Below are positions 8,468 to 16,257 of a DNA stretch of 64,000 bases, in pieces. The stretch lies in NCBI RefSeq assembly GCF_015143595.1, contig NZ_WYEU01000001.1:186001-250000 (forward strand), in the 5' to 3' direction. The notes under the pieces were generated by a model, which saw only the letters and a list, made by a program, of their open reading frames with translations, was not told the DNA's origin and searched no databases. The stretch is from Sneathiella sp. P13V-1 (GTDB lineage: Bacteria; Pseudomonadota; Alphaproteobacteria; Sneathiellales; Sneathiellaceae). Positions within the stretch are counted from its first letter, which is position 1. The number at the start of each line of letters is the position of its first letter. Both the position numbers and the translations under genes were made by a program.

Positions 8468-10798
8468 ATGGTGAAATTTGGTGTAAATCAGTCTGTAAAC
8501 CGGGTGGAAGATCAGCGGTTAATTACCGGATCCGGTGAATATACGGATGACATTAATTTACCAGGGCAGCTTTATGGCTACATGCTGCGCTCCCCTGTTG
8601 CGCATGGCAAAATCCTGTCGATTGATTTGGAAGACGCGAAATCTGCGCCAGGTGTTGTAGATATTATCACAGGGGCAGAATTGGAAGCCGACAATGCCAA
8701 CATCCGCCCTTGCATGATCCCGCTTAAAAACAAAGACGGTAGCAACCGTGCTGATCCCGGTCATCCTGTTATGACAACAGATAAGGTGCGATATGTTGGT
8801 GACAATATTGCCTTTGTGATCGCAGAAAGCTTGAACGCGGCGAAAGACGCAGCGGAATTGATCTATGTCGATATTGACGAGGAAGATGCCGTTACGTCTA
8901 CGTCTGGGGCCAACGCCGCAGGTCAACCCCAACTGCACGAGGGCGCAGCCAATAACACAGCGTTTAATTGGGAACACTGTTCAGACGGTAGTATCGATGA
9001 TGTTTTCGCTGGTGCGGCCCATGTGACAACGCTGGATATTGTAAACAACCGCGTCATTGTAAACTCGATGGAACCCCGTGGGCTGATTGCAGACTGGAAT
9101 GCGGATGACGAAAAAATGGTCATCCGAATGGGAACTCAGGGCGGCTGGGTATTACGTGGCCTGTTGGCAGCGCACATCCTGCATATTCCAGAAGAAAAAG
9201 TTCAGGTGATCACACCTGATGTAGGCGGTGCCTTTGGCATGAAGCTTTTCTTCTATTCTGAATATGCGGTCACCGTCTGGGCAAGTCGTAAGCTCGGCCG
9301 TCCTATCAAATGGATTGGGGAGCGGAGTGACGCGTTTCTGTCCGACACGCAGGGTCGTGACCATACAACCACAGCCTCACTTGCCTTTGATGCCGATAAT
9401 AAGATCCTTGGCATGAAGGTGGAAACAAATGCCAACCTTGGTGCATATCTTTCCACATTCGGCCCGATGATCCCAACGATGGCGGCTGTAAAAGTGCTGC
9501 CGGGTGTCTATGATATTCCGATGATCCGTTATAACTGCACAGGAGTGTTCACCAATACCACACCAGTGGACGCCTACCGCGGTGCGGGTCGTCCAGAAGC
9601 GATTTACGTCATTGAACGCTTGATGGATGCCGCAGCCCGCGAACTGTCCATTTCACCTGCAGAAATTCGCCGTAAAAACTTCATTGCTCCTAGCGCCATC
9701 CCGTACACCACGGCAACAGGCTGCGTATATGACAGCGGTGAATTTGAACGTCTGATGGATAAGGCGCTGGAAAATTCTGATTGGGATGGCTTTGCAAGTC
9801 GCCGCGCTTCATCTGAAGCGAGCGGAAAACTTCGCGGTATTGGTATGTGTTACTACATCGAGGCGACAGCAGGTAACCCAACAGAAACGGCAACTATTCG
9901 CTTTGAAGAGAATGGCATCGTTACTCTCGCAGTAGGAACTCAATCCTCTGGTCAGGGCCATTCAACGGCTTATGCGCAGGTCCTTGCGGACCGTTTGGGG
10001 GTGCCTTTTGAAAATATTCGCGTTATTCAAGGTGACACAGACAAGATCAAAACAGGCGGCGGCACAGGTGGCTCCCGCTCTCTCACCACTCAGGGCCCAG
10101 CCATTCACGCGGCAAGTGATGAAGTGATCGATAAGGGCACTCAACTTGCCGGTCACTTCCTGGAAGCCGCCCCGCAGGATATTGAATTTAATGCCGGCGA
10201 AGGTGAATTTTCGATCGCCGGAACAGACCGTAAGATTGGTATCCTGGAAGTAGCTGAACGTGCGCGCGGATTAGGACAGCTTCCTGAAAATCTCGCCGAA
10301 GGGTTGGATAGTGAAGCCAGCTTCACTGTGGAAGCTTTTACCTATCCAAACGGGTGTCACATCGTCGAAGTCGAAATTGATGAAAACACGGGTCAGACCG
10401 ATGTGGTGAAATATGTCATCGTTGATGATTTTGGCGTTATCATTAACCCAGCCCTTGTCCGTCATCAGGTTATTGGTGGCATCGGCCAAGGTATTGGCCA
10501 AGCGCTCACCGAAGGAGTTGTTTATGACGAAAGTGGTCAGCTCCTTACCGGTTCCTTCATGGATTATGGAATGCCTCGCGCGGATAATATCCCACTAGAT
10601 ATGCAATATGAGACCATCGAAGTACCATGCACGATGAATCCGATGGGCGTAAAAGGCTGTGGCGAAGCCGGTTGTATCGGGGCTCCCCCAGCTATCATCA
10701 ACGCAATTATCAATGCCATGGAAGATCGTGGCATTACCAAAATCGATATGCCTGCAACCCCGGCACGTGTTTGGCAAACCTTGCAGAACGCTTCCTAA
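8468..10798 (+). CDS. Xanthine-dehydrogenase-family molybdopterin-binding subunit (CoxL form II-like), stand-alone
   Basis: A 776-residue molybdenum hydroxylase large subunit. It has the aldehyde oxidase/xanthine dehydrogenase a/b hammerhead domain (about 15-150) followed by the molybdopterin-binding domain. The active-site loop is AYRGAGR (369-375), the form II motif, not the AYxCSFR of true CO dehydrogenase, and the catalytic base is E733 in GCGEAGCIG. Such enzymes normally need a [2Fe-2S] and a FAD subunit; neither is encoded beside it. It follows the CoA cluster after 76 bases and ends at a strong terminator, so it may close that operon. Hydroxylation of an N-heterocycle or other ring compound is a reasonable guess. 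Confidence 0.88.
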   Translation: MVKFGVNQSVNRVEDQRLITGSGEYTDDINLPGQLYGYMLRSPVAHGKILSIDLEDAKSAPGVVDIITGAELEADNANIRPCMIPLKNKDGSNRADPGHPVMTTDKVRYVGDNIAFVIAESLNAAKDAAELIYVDIDEEDAVTSTSGANAAGQPQLHEGAANNTAFNWEHCSDGSIDDVFAGAAHVTTLDIVNNRVIVNSMEPRGLIADWNADDEKMVIRMGTQGGWVLRGLLAAHILHIPEEKVQVITPDVGGAFGMKLFFYSEYAVTVWASRKLGRPIKWIGERSDAFLSDTQGRDHTTTASLAFDADNKILGMKVETNANLGAYLSTFGPMIPTMAAVKVLPGVYDIPMIRYNCTGVFTNTTPVDAYRGAGRPEAIYVIERLMDAAARELSISPAEIRRKNFIAPSAIPYTTATGCVYDSGEFERLMDKALENSDWDGFASRRASSEASGKLRGIGMCYYIEATAGNPTETATIRFEENGIVTLAVGTQSSGQGHSTAYAQVLADRLGVPFENIRVIQGDTDKIKTGGGTGGSRSLTTQGPAIHAASDEVIDKGTQLAGHFLEAAPQDIEFNAGEGEFSIAGTDRKIGILEVAERARGLGQLPENLAEGLDSEASFTVEAFTYPNGCHIVEVEIDENTGQTDVVKYVIVDDFGVIINPALVRHQVIGGIGQGIGQALTEGVVYDESGQLLTGSFMDYGMPRADNIPLDMQYETIEVPCTMNPMGVKGCGEAGCIGAPPAIINAIINAMEDRGITKIDMPATPARVWQTLQNAS

Positions 10799-10822
10799 GT
10801 ACACAAACATTTATCACCTAAT

Positions 10823-10866
10823 AAGGGTGTAGCTATAAATATTTTCTAGCTACACCCTTTTCTTTT
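10823..10866 (+). terminator. Rho-independent terminator after the molybdenum hydroxylase gene
   Basis: A 12-bp perfect stem (AAGGGTGTAGCT at 10823-10834, AGCTACACCCTT at 10848-10859) with a 13-base loop is followed by TTCTTTT. It begins 25 bases after the hydroxylase stop and closes the 4.3-10.8 kb unit. Confidence 0.9.
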
Positions 10867-10951
10867 GCCTCCCAAACCATTATATTATTACTTAATAATA
10901 TATTAATTTACTAATTATGGTGCGTAATATAAACAAAATGAGGAGGTTCAC

Positions 10952-11413
10952 ATGCAAGGTGAAGCACATCTTTTGCGTCAGTTCCTCACCGATCTCGCCA
11001 ACAATAAGGCGAGTGAACATCTGGACAACATAACCGAGGATTGTGAAATACATGTGTGTCTGGGCAATCAGATGTTCACAGATAGCTACTCCGCCACTTT
11101 TGTCGGCAAGGCAGGTGTGATGAACTTTATTCAAGCGTGGGATAAATTTCTTGATGAAGTGAAAATACATTTCGAAGAATTTGTTTCTGAAAAAGGGAAG
11201 GTCGTTGCCCGTGGGGAACTGAAATGTCATCTGAAACTGAGTGAGCATTATTGGTCCGCAAACTGGATGCAGATCTGCAGTTTTAATAATGGCAAGATAC
11301 TGAAACTCAGAATTTTTTCAGATTTTCAGCCTTCCATTTTGTCCTCACGCATGGATCCGGTTGCTAAAGGGGAGGTTTCAGAGGAGAAAATTCTCCCCAT
11401 TCATCGGCATTGA
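10952..11413 (+). CDS. NTF2-like (SnoaL-like) small protein
   Basis: A 153-residue protein with the cone-shaped NTF2-like pattern: N-terminal helices (HLLRQFLTDLANNKASEHLD), a short strand with charged residues, AGVMNFIQAWDKFLDEV, then curved beta strands ending IFSDFQPS. The start is firm because AGGAGG lies six bases before the ATG. Members range from ketosteroid isomerases and cyclases to ligand-binding proteins; the catalytic Asp pattern of ketosteroid isomerase is not evident. It has its own upstream AT-rich region after the terminator, including an inverted repeat (10883-10890 and 10893-10900). Function is not assignable. Confidence 0.7.
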   Translation: MQGEAHLLRQFLTDLANNKASEHLDNITEDCEIHVCLGNQMFTDSYSATFVGKAGVMNFIQAWDKFLDEVKIHFEEFVSEKGKVVARGELKCHLKLSEHYWSANWMQICSFNNGKILKLRIFSDFQPSILSSRMDPVAKGEVSEEKILPIHRH

Positions 11414-11488
11414 TCAAAATCATTTAGGTGTATTAACAATACCTGAATGATAACAGGTAGAAATCTTCTATTCTGTTCGGTGTTTAAC

Positions 11489-12010
11489 ATGTCCAATGAT
11501 ATTTCCATCAAAGCGGCCGCCATGCTGTATCCATCCGGATCGGGCGACAAAAACACGCTGGCGTCTTTTGTGAAAGCTGTAAAAGCCAAAGGGTATTCCG
11601 TCGGTGGTGTCCTACAAGAACAAATATACGACACAGACGGCACCAATATTGGCGTAGATGCCGTTGCAATCGACACTGAGGAGCGCTTCCCCATTGTAAG
11701 GCCGAGCAAAGAGGATATTGCAGCAGGTAGCTGCGGCCTCAATAGATCTGTGCTCACAGAGTCCAGCATCGCTTTGCGGCGGGCAATTTCAAAACCAGTT
11801 GACCTGCTAATTGTAGAAAAATTTGGAGAAAGAGAGCAGCTTGGCGAAGGGCTCGCTGATGACATCATGTCTGCAATGTCAGGCGGTATACCAGTAATCG
11901 TTGCAGTTCCCATGTCGGCAAAACAAAAATGGACGGAATTCACCGGCGGTTTAGCTGCCAGCCTTTCACCGGACTTAACAGAACTTGAAGACTGGTGGTC
12001 AGGCTTATAA
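11489..12010 (+). CDS. DUF2478-domain protein (molybdenum-associated, NTPase-like)
   Basis: A 173-residue protein resembling DUF2478: an N-terminal strand-loop AAAMLYPSGSGDKNTL that could bind a nucleotide, GYSVGGVLQEQ, LLIVEKFGEREQLGEGLADDI and GGIPVIVAVP. The family is commonly found beside molybdate transport or molybdoenzyme genes; its activity is not established. Its place downstream of the molybdenum hydroxylase therefore suggests a role in molybdenum or cofactor supply. The ATG at 11489 matches the domain start; an in-frame ATG at 11447 is possible but neither has a strong ribosome-binding site. Confidence 0.72.
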   Translation: MSNDISIKAAAMLYPSGSGDKNTLASFVKAVKAKGYSVGGVLQEQIYDTDGTNIGVDAVAIDTEERFPIVRPSKEDIAAGSCGLNRSVLTESSIALRRAISKPVDLLIVEKFGEREQLGEGLADDIMSAMSGGIPVIVAVPMSAKQKWTEFTGGLAASLSPDLTELEDWWSGL

Positions 12011-12076
12011 ACCTGACATCACTCCCTTACGGGAATACTCTTATGGCGCAGCGGATCTTTTCGCCGCGCCATATTC

Positions 12077-12138
12077 ATATTGACACCTTAGTTGTCGTTT
12101 TGATAACCTGTTAATAACGACAACTGAGGTGTCAATAT
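12077..12138. promoter_or_regulatory. 23-bp inverted repeat upstream of the MarR gene (probable operator)
   Basis: The arms at 12077-12099 and 12116-12138 are reverse complements over 23 bp with a single mismatch, separated by 16 bases. The left arm contains TTGACA (12080-12085), a consensus -35, and the right arm contains the GAGGTG ribosome-binding site and runs into the start codon. Repressor binding or an RNA hairpin would block both transcription and translation of the MarR gene. Confidence 0.7.
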
Positions 12139-12601
12139 GCAAAAATATGAAGATCAGTTATACGAAGTTATCAGACTCCTCCGGCCTACAGTCCGGCACA
12201 TCGGCACTCATGTAGAAATAAAAAGCCGTAACCTAGGTCTTTCTGTTGGAATGAGAGCAACCCTTGAGATCCTAGTCGAAAGCGGCCCGCAATCCGTTCC
12301 TGACATTGCGCGTCACTTGTTTGTTGAGAGACAATATATCCAGCGCAGTGTAAATGACCTATTGGCGGCGAACCTGGTGACCCGCGAACAAAACCCCAAA
12401 CACAAAAGCTCATATCTCATTAAACCAAGTGAGAAAGGGCGAAGAGCTTTCCATGAACTGAAATCTGTAGAAGGTGACGTGTTGAAAAACCTCCAATCGC
12501 TCATACCGATTGAAGATGTCCAGACAAGCTACACCACACTCAAAACTCTCACCGAACATTTTATAGACCTCAACAGAACAGAAGGGGGCTCAGATGAGTA
12601 A
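12137..12601 (+). CDS. MarR-family transcriptional regulator
   Basis: A 154-residue MarR-type dimeric repressor. The winged helix-turn-helix lies at about residues 33-100 (LSVGMRATLEILVESGPQSV, then DIARHLFVERQYIQRSVNDL, and the wing EQNPKHKSSYLI). The AGGTG before the ATG and the family start agree. It overlaps the isochorismatase-fold hydrolase gene by eight bases, so the two are translationally coupled and the repressor probably controls both through the inverted repeat at 12077-12138. The inducing ligand cannot be inferred. Confidence 0.85.
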   Translation: MQKYEDQLYEVIRLLRPTVRHIGTHVEIKSRNLGLSVGMRATLEILVESGPQSVPDIARHLFVERQYIQRSVNDLLAANLVTREQNPKHKSSYLIKPSEKGRRAFHELKSVEGDVLKNLQSLIPIEDVQTSYTTLKTLTEHFIDLNRTEGGSDE

Positions 12602-13139
12602 ATCAGCTCTCCTCATCATTGATGTGCAAATCGACAATGTAGATCCAAATGGACCCTATCCTTTTCCTGAAAAAGACGTTGAAAGTTTGATTACAACGAT
12701 TAACCAACTCTCCGAACAATGGAGGAGCAAGAGCCAACCCGTCATTTTTGTTCGGCAGGTTTTTAAAAGTGTTCTGGGAAGACTGGTCAGCCGACTTTTG
12801 CTGGGCGGCATTACAATAGAAGGTAATCCGGGCGTTGAGGTCGACCCACGCCTCAATTCCAATGGCGGGATTATCGTCGATAAGACTAAGCAAGATGCTT
12901 TTGCCAGCTCTGACATTCTGACTGTCCTGCGAGACCACGGTGTTACGGATGTCTACATTGCAGGGCTAGATGGCGCCTACTGCGTTGCTGAAACCGCCAA
13001 AGGCGCCCTCGACAACGGCTTCACCACTCATCTCATCACCAATGCCATCATCACCAACAAACCCGAAAAGGCTGCTCAGAAAATGAAACAGCTAAAACTA
13101 AAGGGCGTAAACGGTACGCTTGCAAGTGATGTCTCCTAA
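12594..13139 (+). CDS. Isochorismatase-family cysteine hydrolase
   Basis: A 181-residue isochorismatase-fold hydrolase with the complete triad: D10 in LLIIDVQ, K97 in the VDKTKQDAF segment and C130 in AGLDGAYCVAETA. This superfamily hydrolyses amides or vinyl ethers such as nicotinamide, N-carbamoyl compounds or isochorismate. It overlaps the MarR gene upstream and so belongs to a regulator-enzyme unit typical of small-molecule detoxification or scavenging. The nicotinamidase metal-binding motif DxHxxxH is not apparent, which argues against nicotinamidase; the substrate is unknown. Confidence 0.87.
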   Translation: MSKSALLIIDVQIDNVDPNGPYPFPEKDVESLITTINQLSEQWRSKSQPVIFVRQVFKSVLGRLVSRLLLGGITIEGNPGVEVDPRLNSNGGIIVDKTKQDAFASSDILTVLRDHGVTDVYIAGLDGAYCVAETAKGALDNGFTTHLITNAIITNKPEKAAQKMKQLKLKGVNGTLASDVS

Positions 13140-13185
13140 AGCATCTGGGGTCCCGAATAGAGCCACTAACTGAGAGAAAATATAT

Positions 13186-13845
13186 TTAGATTAAAGTGCT
13201 CAAAAAGGAGTTTCTAGCCACCAAAAACACTTTCAGACGATCTTCATAGTCTGAGGGAACTGAGTTTTGAATAGAGGGACGTTTTGACAAATGTAGTCTC
13301 CAGTTTTTCAAACGATCGTAACCATCTATCTGAACAAATGGGGATATTTGATCGAAAACGTCAAAGTAGCGAAATACTGGCCCAAATGCGGCATCAACCA
13401 AACTAAAAGAAGCACCATCAAACCATGGCTCTCCCTTCGCTCTTTTATTAAGCCTTGAGAACTTGTCAGTTAAATCACCAATTTTCTTTTGGAAAGCTTC
13501 TTCATCCGGCGCATTATAGAAACCGGCGATATCGTTCAGAATTGCGGAACTGTACTCTATCCAAGCCCTATGATCTGCTCGCCGCAAAGGCTCGTGGGGA
13601 TGAAGCTTGGGCGCTTGAGTATCTTCTAAGTATTCAAGTATTACAGCGGATTCAAAGACGCTAGAATTGCCAACTTGCAACACTGGTGTTTTTCCAAGTG
13701 GAGAAACCCCCAAAAACCAGTCCGGTTTATTTGATAAATCCACATATGCCCGTTCAAAATCAACACCCTTCTCAGCCAAAGAAATAGCCGCACGTTGAAC
13801 ATAAGGGCACAAATGATGAGAAACTAAAGTCAACTGTTCACCCAT
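13186..13845 (-). CDS. Glutathione S-transferase family protein
   Basis: A 219-residue soluble GST. The N-terminal thioredoxin-like domain has LCPYVQRAAI (C13 in a CPYV context, as in omega/beta-like bacterial GSTs), the cis-proline segment GKTPVLQVGN and ESAVILEYLED, which binds glutathione. The all-helical C-terminal domain follows from about residue 90. The start MGEQLTLV is preferred because GGAGAG precedes it at proper spacing; an ATG five codons earlier overlaps that site. It is divergently transcribed from a MarR regulator across a shared operator region, which suggests induction by an electrophile or phenolic compound. Confidence 0.88.
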   Translation of the reverse strand: MGEQLTLVSHHLCPYVQRAAISLAEKGVDFERAYVDLSNKPDWFLGVSPLGKTPVLQVGNSSVFESAVILEYLEDTQAPKLHPHEPLRRADHRAWIEYSSAILNDIAGFYNAPDEEAFQKKIGDLTDKFSRLNKRAKGEPWFDGASFSLVDAAFGPVFRYFDVFDQISPFVQIDGYDRLKNWRLHLSKRPSIQNSVPSDYEDRLKVFLVARNSFLSTLI

Positions 13846-13881
13846 AGTACCACTCTCCATTTTTTGACGTGAATTTGGTAT

Positions 13882-13928
13882 TTACATGCATTTGCATGCA
13901 TTGTCAACTTCCATGCAGATGCATGTAA
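13882..13928. promoter_or_regulatory. Twin palindromic operators between divergent GST and MarR genes
   Basis: Two near-identical 14-bp palindromic sites, CATGCATTTGCATG (13885-13898) and CATGCAGATGCATG (13912-13925), also form a larger 17-bp inverted repeat with one mismatch (13882-13898 against 13912-13928). Their centres are 27 bp apart, and they lie in the 97-bp gap between the two start codons, where both promoters must be. This is the expected place for MarR autorepression plus control of the GST gene. Confidence 0.78.
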
Positions 13929-13942
13929 TGTTAGAGTGACTC

Positions 13943-14392
13943 ATGCAAAATAAGCCTAATGAACAAAGCGTCTCTTCATGGGTATCTCTCGTGAGGGCGT
14001 ATCAAACAGCGATGAATACGGTGGAAACCGCGTTAAAAGAGGCAAATTTCCCTCCTCTCAATTGGTATGATGTGTTGTTGGAACTGGAAAAAGTCTCCCC
14101 TTCGGGCCTGCGTCTTATTGAGCTGGAGAAAAAACTTCTCATTGCCCAATATGGGATCTCCAGACTAGCTTCAAAAATGGAAGCAAATGGATTGATTGCA
14201 CGCCGCCAGTGCCCCGACGACAAAAGGAGTCAAATTGTTGAATTAACAGACAAGGGAAGAACACTTAGACAAGATATGTGGCCAGTGTATTCCTCCGCCG
14301 TACAGCGTTCAATCGGCTCTAGATTAACCAACTTGGAAGCCGAAACACTTACTGAAATACTCAATAAAATTATCTTACAAAAACGTAGCTAA
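13943..14392 (+). CDS. MarR-family transcriptional regulator of the divergent GST
   Basis: A 149-residue MarR regulator: the DNA-binding domain spans about residues 45-110 with LELEKVSPSGLRLIELEKKL, YGISRLASKMEANGLIARR and the wing CPDDKRSQIVELTDKGR, the classical DxRS/D-type wing tip. It is divergent from the glutathione S-transferase gene with twin palindromes between them, so local control is likely. The gene ends about 100 bases before the tRNA-Arg gene, with no clear terminator. The ligand is unknown. Confidence 0.87.
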   Translation: MQNKPNEQSVSSWVSLVRAYQTAMNTVETALKEANFPPLNWYDVLLELEKVSPSGLRLIELEKKLLIAQYGISRLASKMEANGLIARRQCPDDKRSQIVELTDKGRTLRQDMWPVYSSAVQRSIGSRLTNLEAETLTEILNKIILQKRS

Positions 14393-14498
14393 CCAAAATA
14401 TGTTAGCAGGTCAGCTCTCCACGACATGCAGGCAGTTCATAAAGTGTACGAAACACAATACTCTGTCGGCTTCTTGGATTGTTTTCTTTTGGGGGAAA

Positions 14499-14575
14499 TG
14501 GCGCACCGGGGAAGATTCGAACTCCCGACCCCTAGATTCGTAGTCTAGTGCTCTATCCAGCTGAGCTACCGGTGC
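14499..14575 (-). tRNA. tRNA-Arg(ACG)
   Basis: A 77-nt cloverleaf on the minus strand. The acceptor stem GCACCGG pairs with CCGGTGC, the D arm contains TAGCTCAGCTGGA, the anticodon arm is CTAGA-CTACGAA-TCTAG with anticodon ACG (14539-14541 on the plus strand), and the T arm contains GTTCGAATC. Discriminator G is followed by an encoded CCA. The ACG anticodon is normally deaminated to ICG and reads CGU, CGC and CGA arginine codons. Confidence 0.96.
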
Positions 14576-14713
14576 ATCCTGAAGGTTTGACAACCTTTTG
14601 AATTGTTGCAGCAATGTGTCATTGGCTGCGGATCGGGAACCTAATCAAAAGCGATGAACAATGCAAGCACTGAATCGAAAAAAAATGATAATTTTTCAAA
14701 TTGAATATCCTAC

Positions 14714-14742
14714 TTGAGGCCTAGGCTTGGAATGACTAGTAT
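14714..14742 (+). promoter_or_regulatory. Candidate sigma-70 promoter of the OmpA-like lipoprotein gene
   Basis: TTGAGG (14714-14719) and TAGTAT (14737-14742) are separated by exactly 17 bp, about 100 bases before the chosen start codon. The 268-bp gap from the tRNA to the lipoprotein gene holds no other recognisable element. Confidence 0.5.
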
Positions 14743-14843
14743 TTAAGGACGTTTTATTGTATTTAAAAACGGATTTGTTCGAACAAGGGGGCTTCGTATA
14801 CCCGCCGACGGGTAGTACGACAAAAAAAAGAGTGTTTCACGAT

Positions 14844-16109
14844 ATGTCATTTCGCATTTCACGACCAATCGCGCTGAGCGTTGCTTTGCTTGCCGCGGGG
14901 TGTTCTTTCGTAGATGAATCCCTACTGCCAGTACTCACCGGCGAAGAAGCGGGAGGAAGCGTTGGAGCGCCAGTTCCAATTCAGGCATCAGCTGCAGAAG
15001 CAAACCCAGCGCCTACTTTAAGTGCCGCAGCGGGAACAGCAAGTGCGACGGCACAAGGCGCAGCACAGGGTGCAACCAATGGCGTGACAGGTGTTAATAC
15101 TGCGCCAGTCGTTGCCGGTCAGCCTCCGATCCTTGGATCGACCAACTTCGTGACACCGGGCGTCACCCCAGCCCCGAACACAGGAACTTTTGTCGGTCAG
15201 AAAGTTGCCGTTCTTCGCTCTGAACTTGGCGCGTTGCAACAGCGCCTGCAGACACGCAACCAGCAACTTCAGCAGATCCGTACAGCGACAACTGGAAACT
15301 CACAGGCCTATCACGGTACAATTGCGGCGATTAATACACGCCTGCAAGTGGGAACAACTCCTGGTAACCCTATTCTCATCAATCAATGGAATCAGGCTCA
15401 GTTGCAGCTAGAGCGAATCGGCGCTGACATTTCTGCGATGAACAGCTTGGCAAACGCAGTGGCGAGCGATTCAAGCATGTCCGCATATCTTCTCGAATCA
15501 ACTCGGGCTGCCTATGGCCTTTCGGGCGCGATTGAAGAAGATCACCGTCAGCTAGCCATTCTGGAAGATGAAACCAACCGCACAGTTGTTCTGGTTGACC
15601 GTCTGTTGAACGAACTGTCAGAGGACATCAGCCGCCAGACAGCCTACGTGGGTAACGAGCGTGCAAACCTCACCACATTGTCACACGCGGTTAAGAATGG
15701 TGAACTTCTTGGAGCAAGCCTTGCTAATCGTGCCTACAGCGCACCTTCACCGATCGCAAGCAGTGCGCCATTTGCCGGTGCCAACACTCAGAGCTTCCAG
15801 GCAGGCAATCGTCAGCCACTGGTCGTCATTCGCTTTGACCGTCCAGATGTTCCATATGAACAGGCTCTCTACACTGCGGTGAACCGTACATTGCAGGGCC
15901 GCCCACAAAGCGTCTTTGATGTTGTTGCGGTTTCCCCAATGCAAGGTGGTGCCGCCGATGTGGCGTTGAACCAGTCCAAATCGACGCGTAACGCCCAAAA
16001 AGTGCTGCGCTCCCTTACAGATATGGGCTTGCCAGCTTCCCGCGTTAATCTGAGCGCGGCTTCAAGCGGTCAGGCGCTTACTGGTGAAGTGCACGTCTAC
16101 GTCAGATAA
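14844..16109 (+). CDS. Outer-membrane lipoprotein with coiled-coil and OmpA-like C-terminus
   Basis: A 421-residue predicted lipoprotein. Starting at MSFRISRPIAL gives a short signal peptide and a lipobox LAAGC with the lipidated cysteine at C20; the longer upstream reading frame would bury it. An Ala/Gly/Pro/Thr-rich linker (about 35-115) is followed by a Gln-rich helical stretch with heptad character (about 128-290), and then a C-terminal domain (about 320-421: VVIRFDRPDVPYEQALY, QSKSTRNAQKVLRSLTDMG) that looks like a divergent OmpA-type peptidoglycan-binding fold. A structural or tethering role in the envelope is inferred; I do not recognise a named gene. A terminator follows 23 bases after the stop. 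Confidence 0.75.
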   Translation: MSFRISRPIALSVALLAAGCSFVDESLLPVLTGEEAGGSVGAPVPIQASAAEANPAPTLSAAAGTASATAQGAAQGATNGVTGVNTAPVVAGQPPILGSTNFVTPGVTPAPNTGTFVGQKVAVLRSELGALQQRLQTRNQQLQQIRTATTGNSQAYHGTIAAINTRLQVGTTPGNPILINQWNQAQLQLERIGADISAMNSLANAVASDSSMSAYLLESTRAAYGLSGAIEEDHRQLAILEDETNRTVVLVDRLLNELSEDISRQTAYVGNERANLTTLSHAVKNGELLGASLANRAYSAPSPIASSAPFAGANTQSFQAGNRQPLVVIRFDRPDVPYEQALYTAVNRTLQGRPQSVFDVVAVSPMQGGAADVALNQSKSTRNAQKVLRSLTDMGLPASRVNLSAASSGQALTGEVHVYVR

Positions 16110-16131
16110 TTCCCTTTAACTGGGATTTTGA

Positions 16132-16161
16132 AAAGCGGTGCTTTTAGCGCCGCTTTTTTTT
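16132..16161 (+). terminator. Rho-independent terminator after the lipoprotein gene
   Basis: Stem AAAGCGGTGC (16132-16141) pairs with GCGCCGCTTT (16147-16156), including one G-U pair, with a five-base loop and a following T run to 16161. Confidence 0.88.
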
Positions 16162-16257
16162 ATGGGCTATTGAGCTTGCTCATACTTGTTGAACTCTTTC
16201 CGCTGTATATATGTAGAGCAGGAAATCAAATTTATTTGAACAGGAGAGAGGTCAAAT

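Noticed and set aside
8468-10798. Aerobic carbon monoxide dehydrogenase large subunit
   Set aside because: The active-site loop is AYRGAGR (form II), not AYxCSFR, and coxM/coxS are missing.
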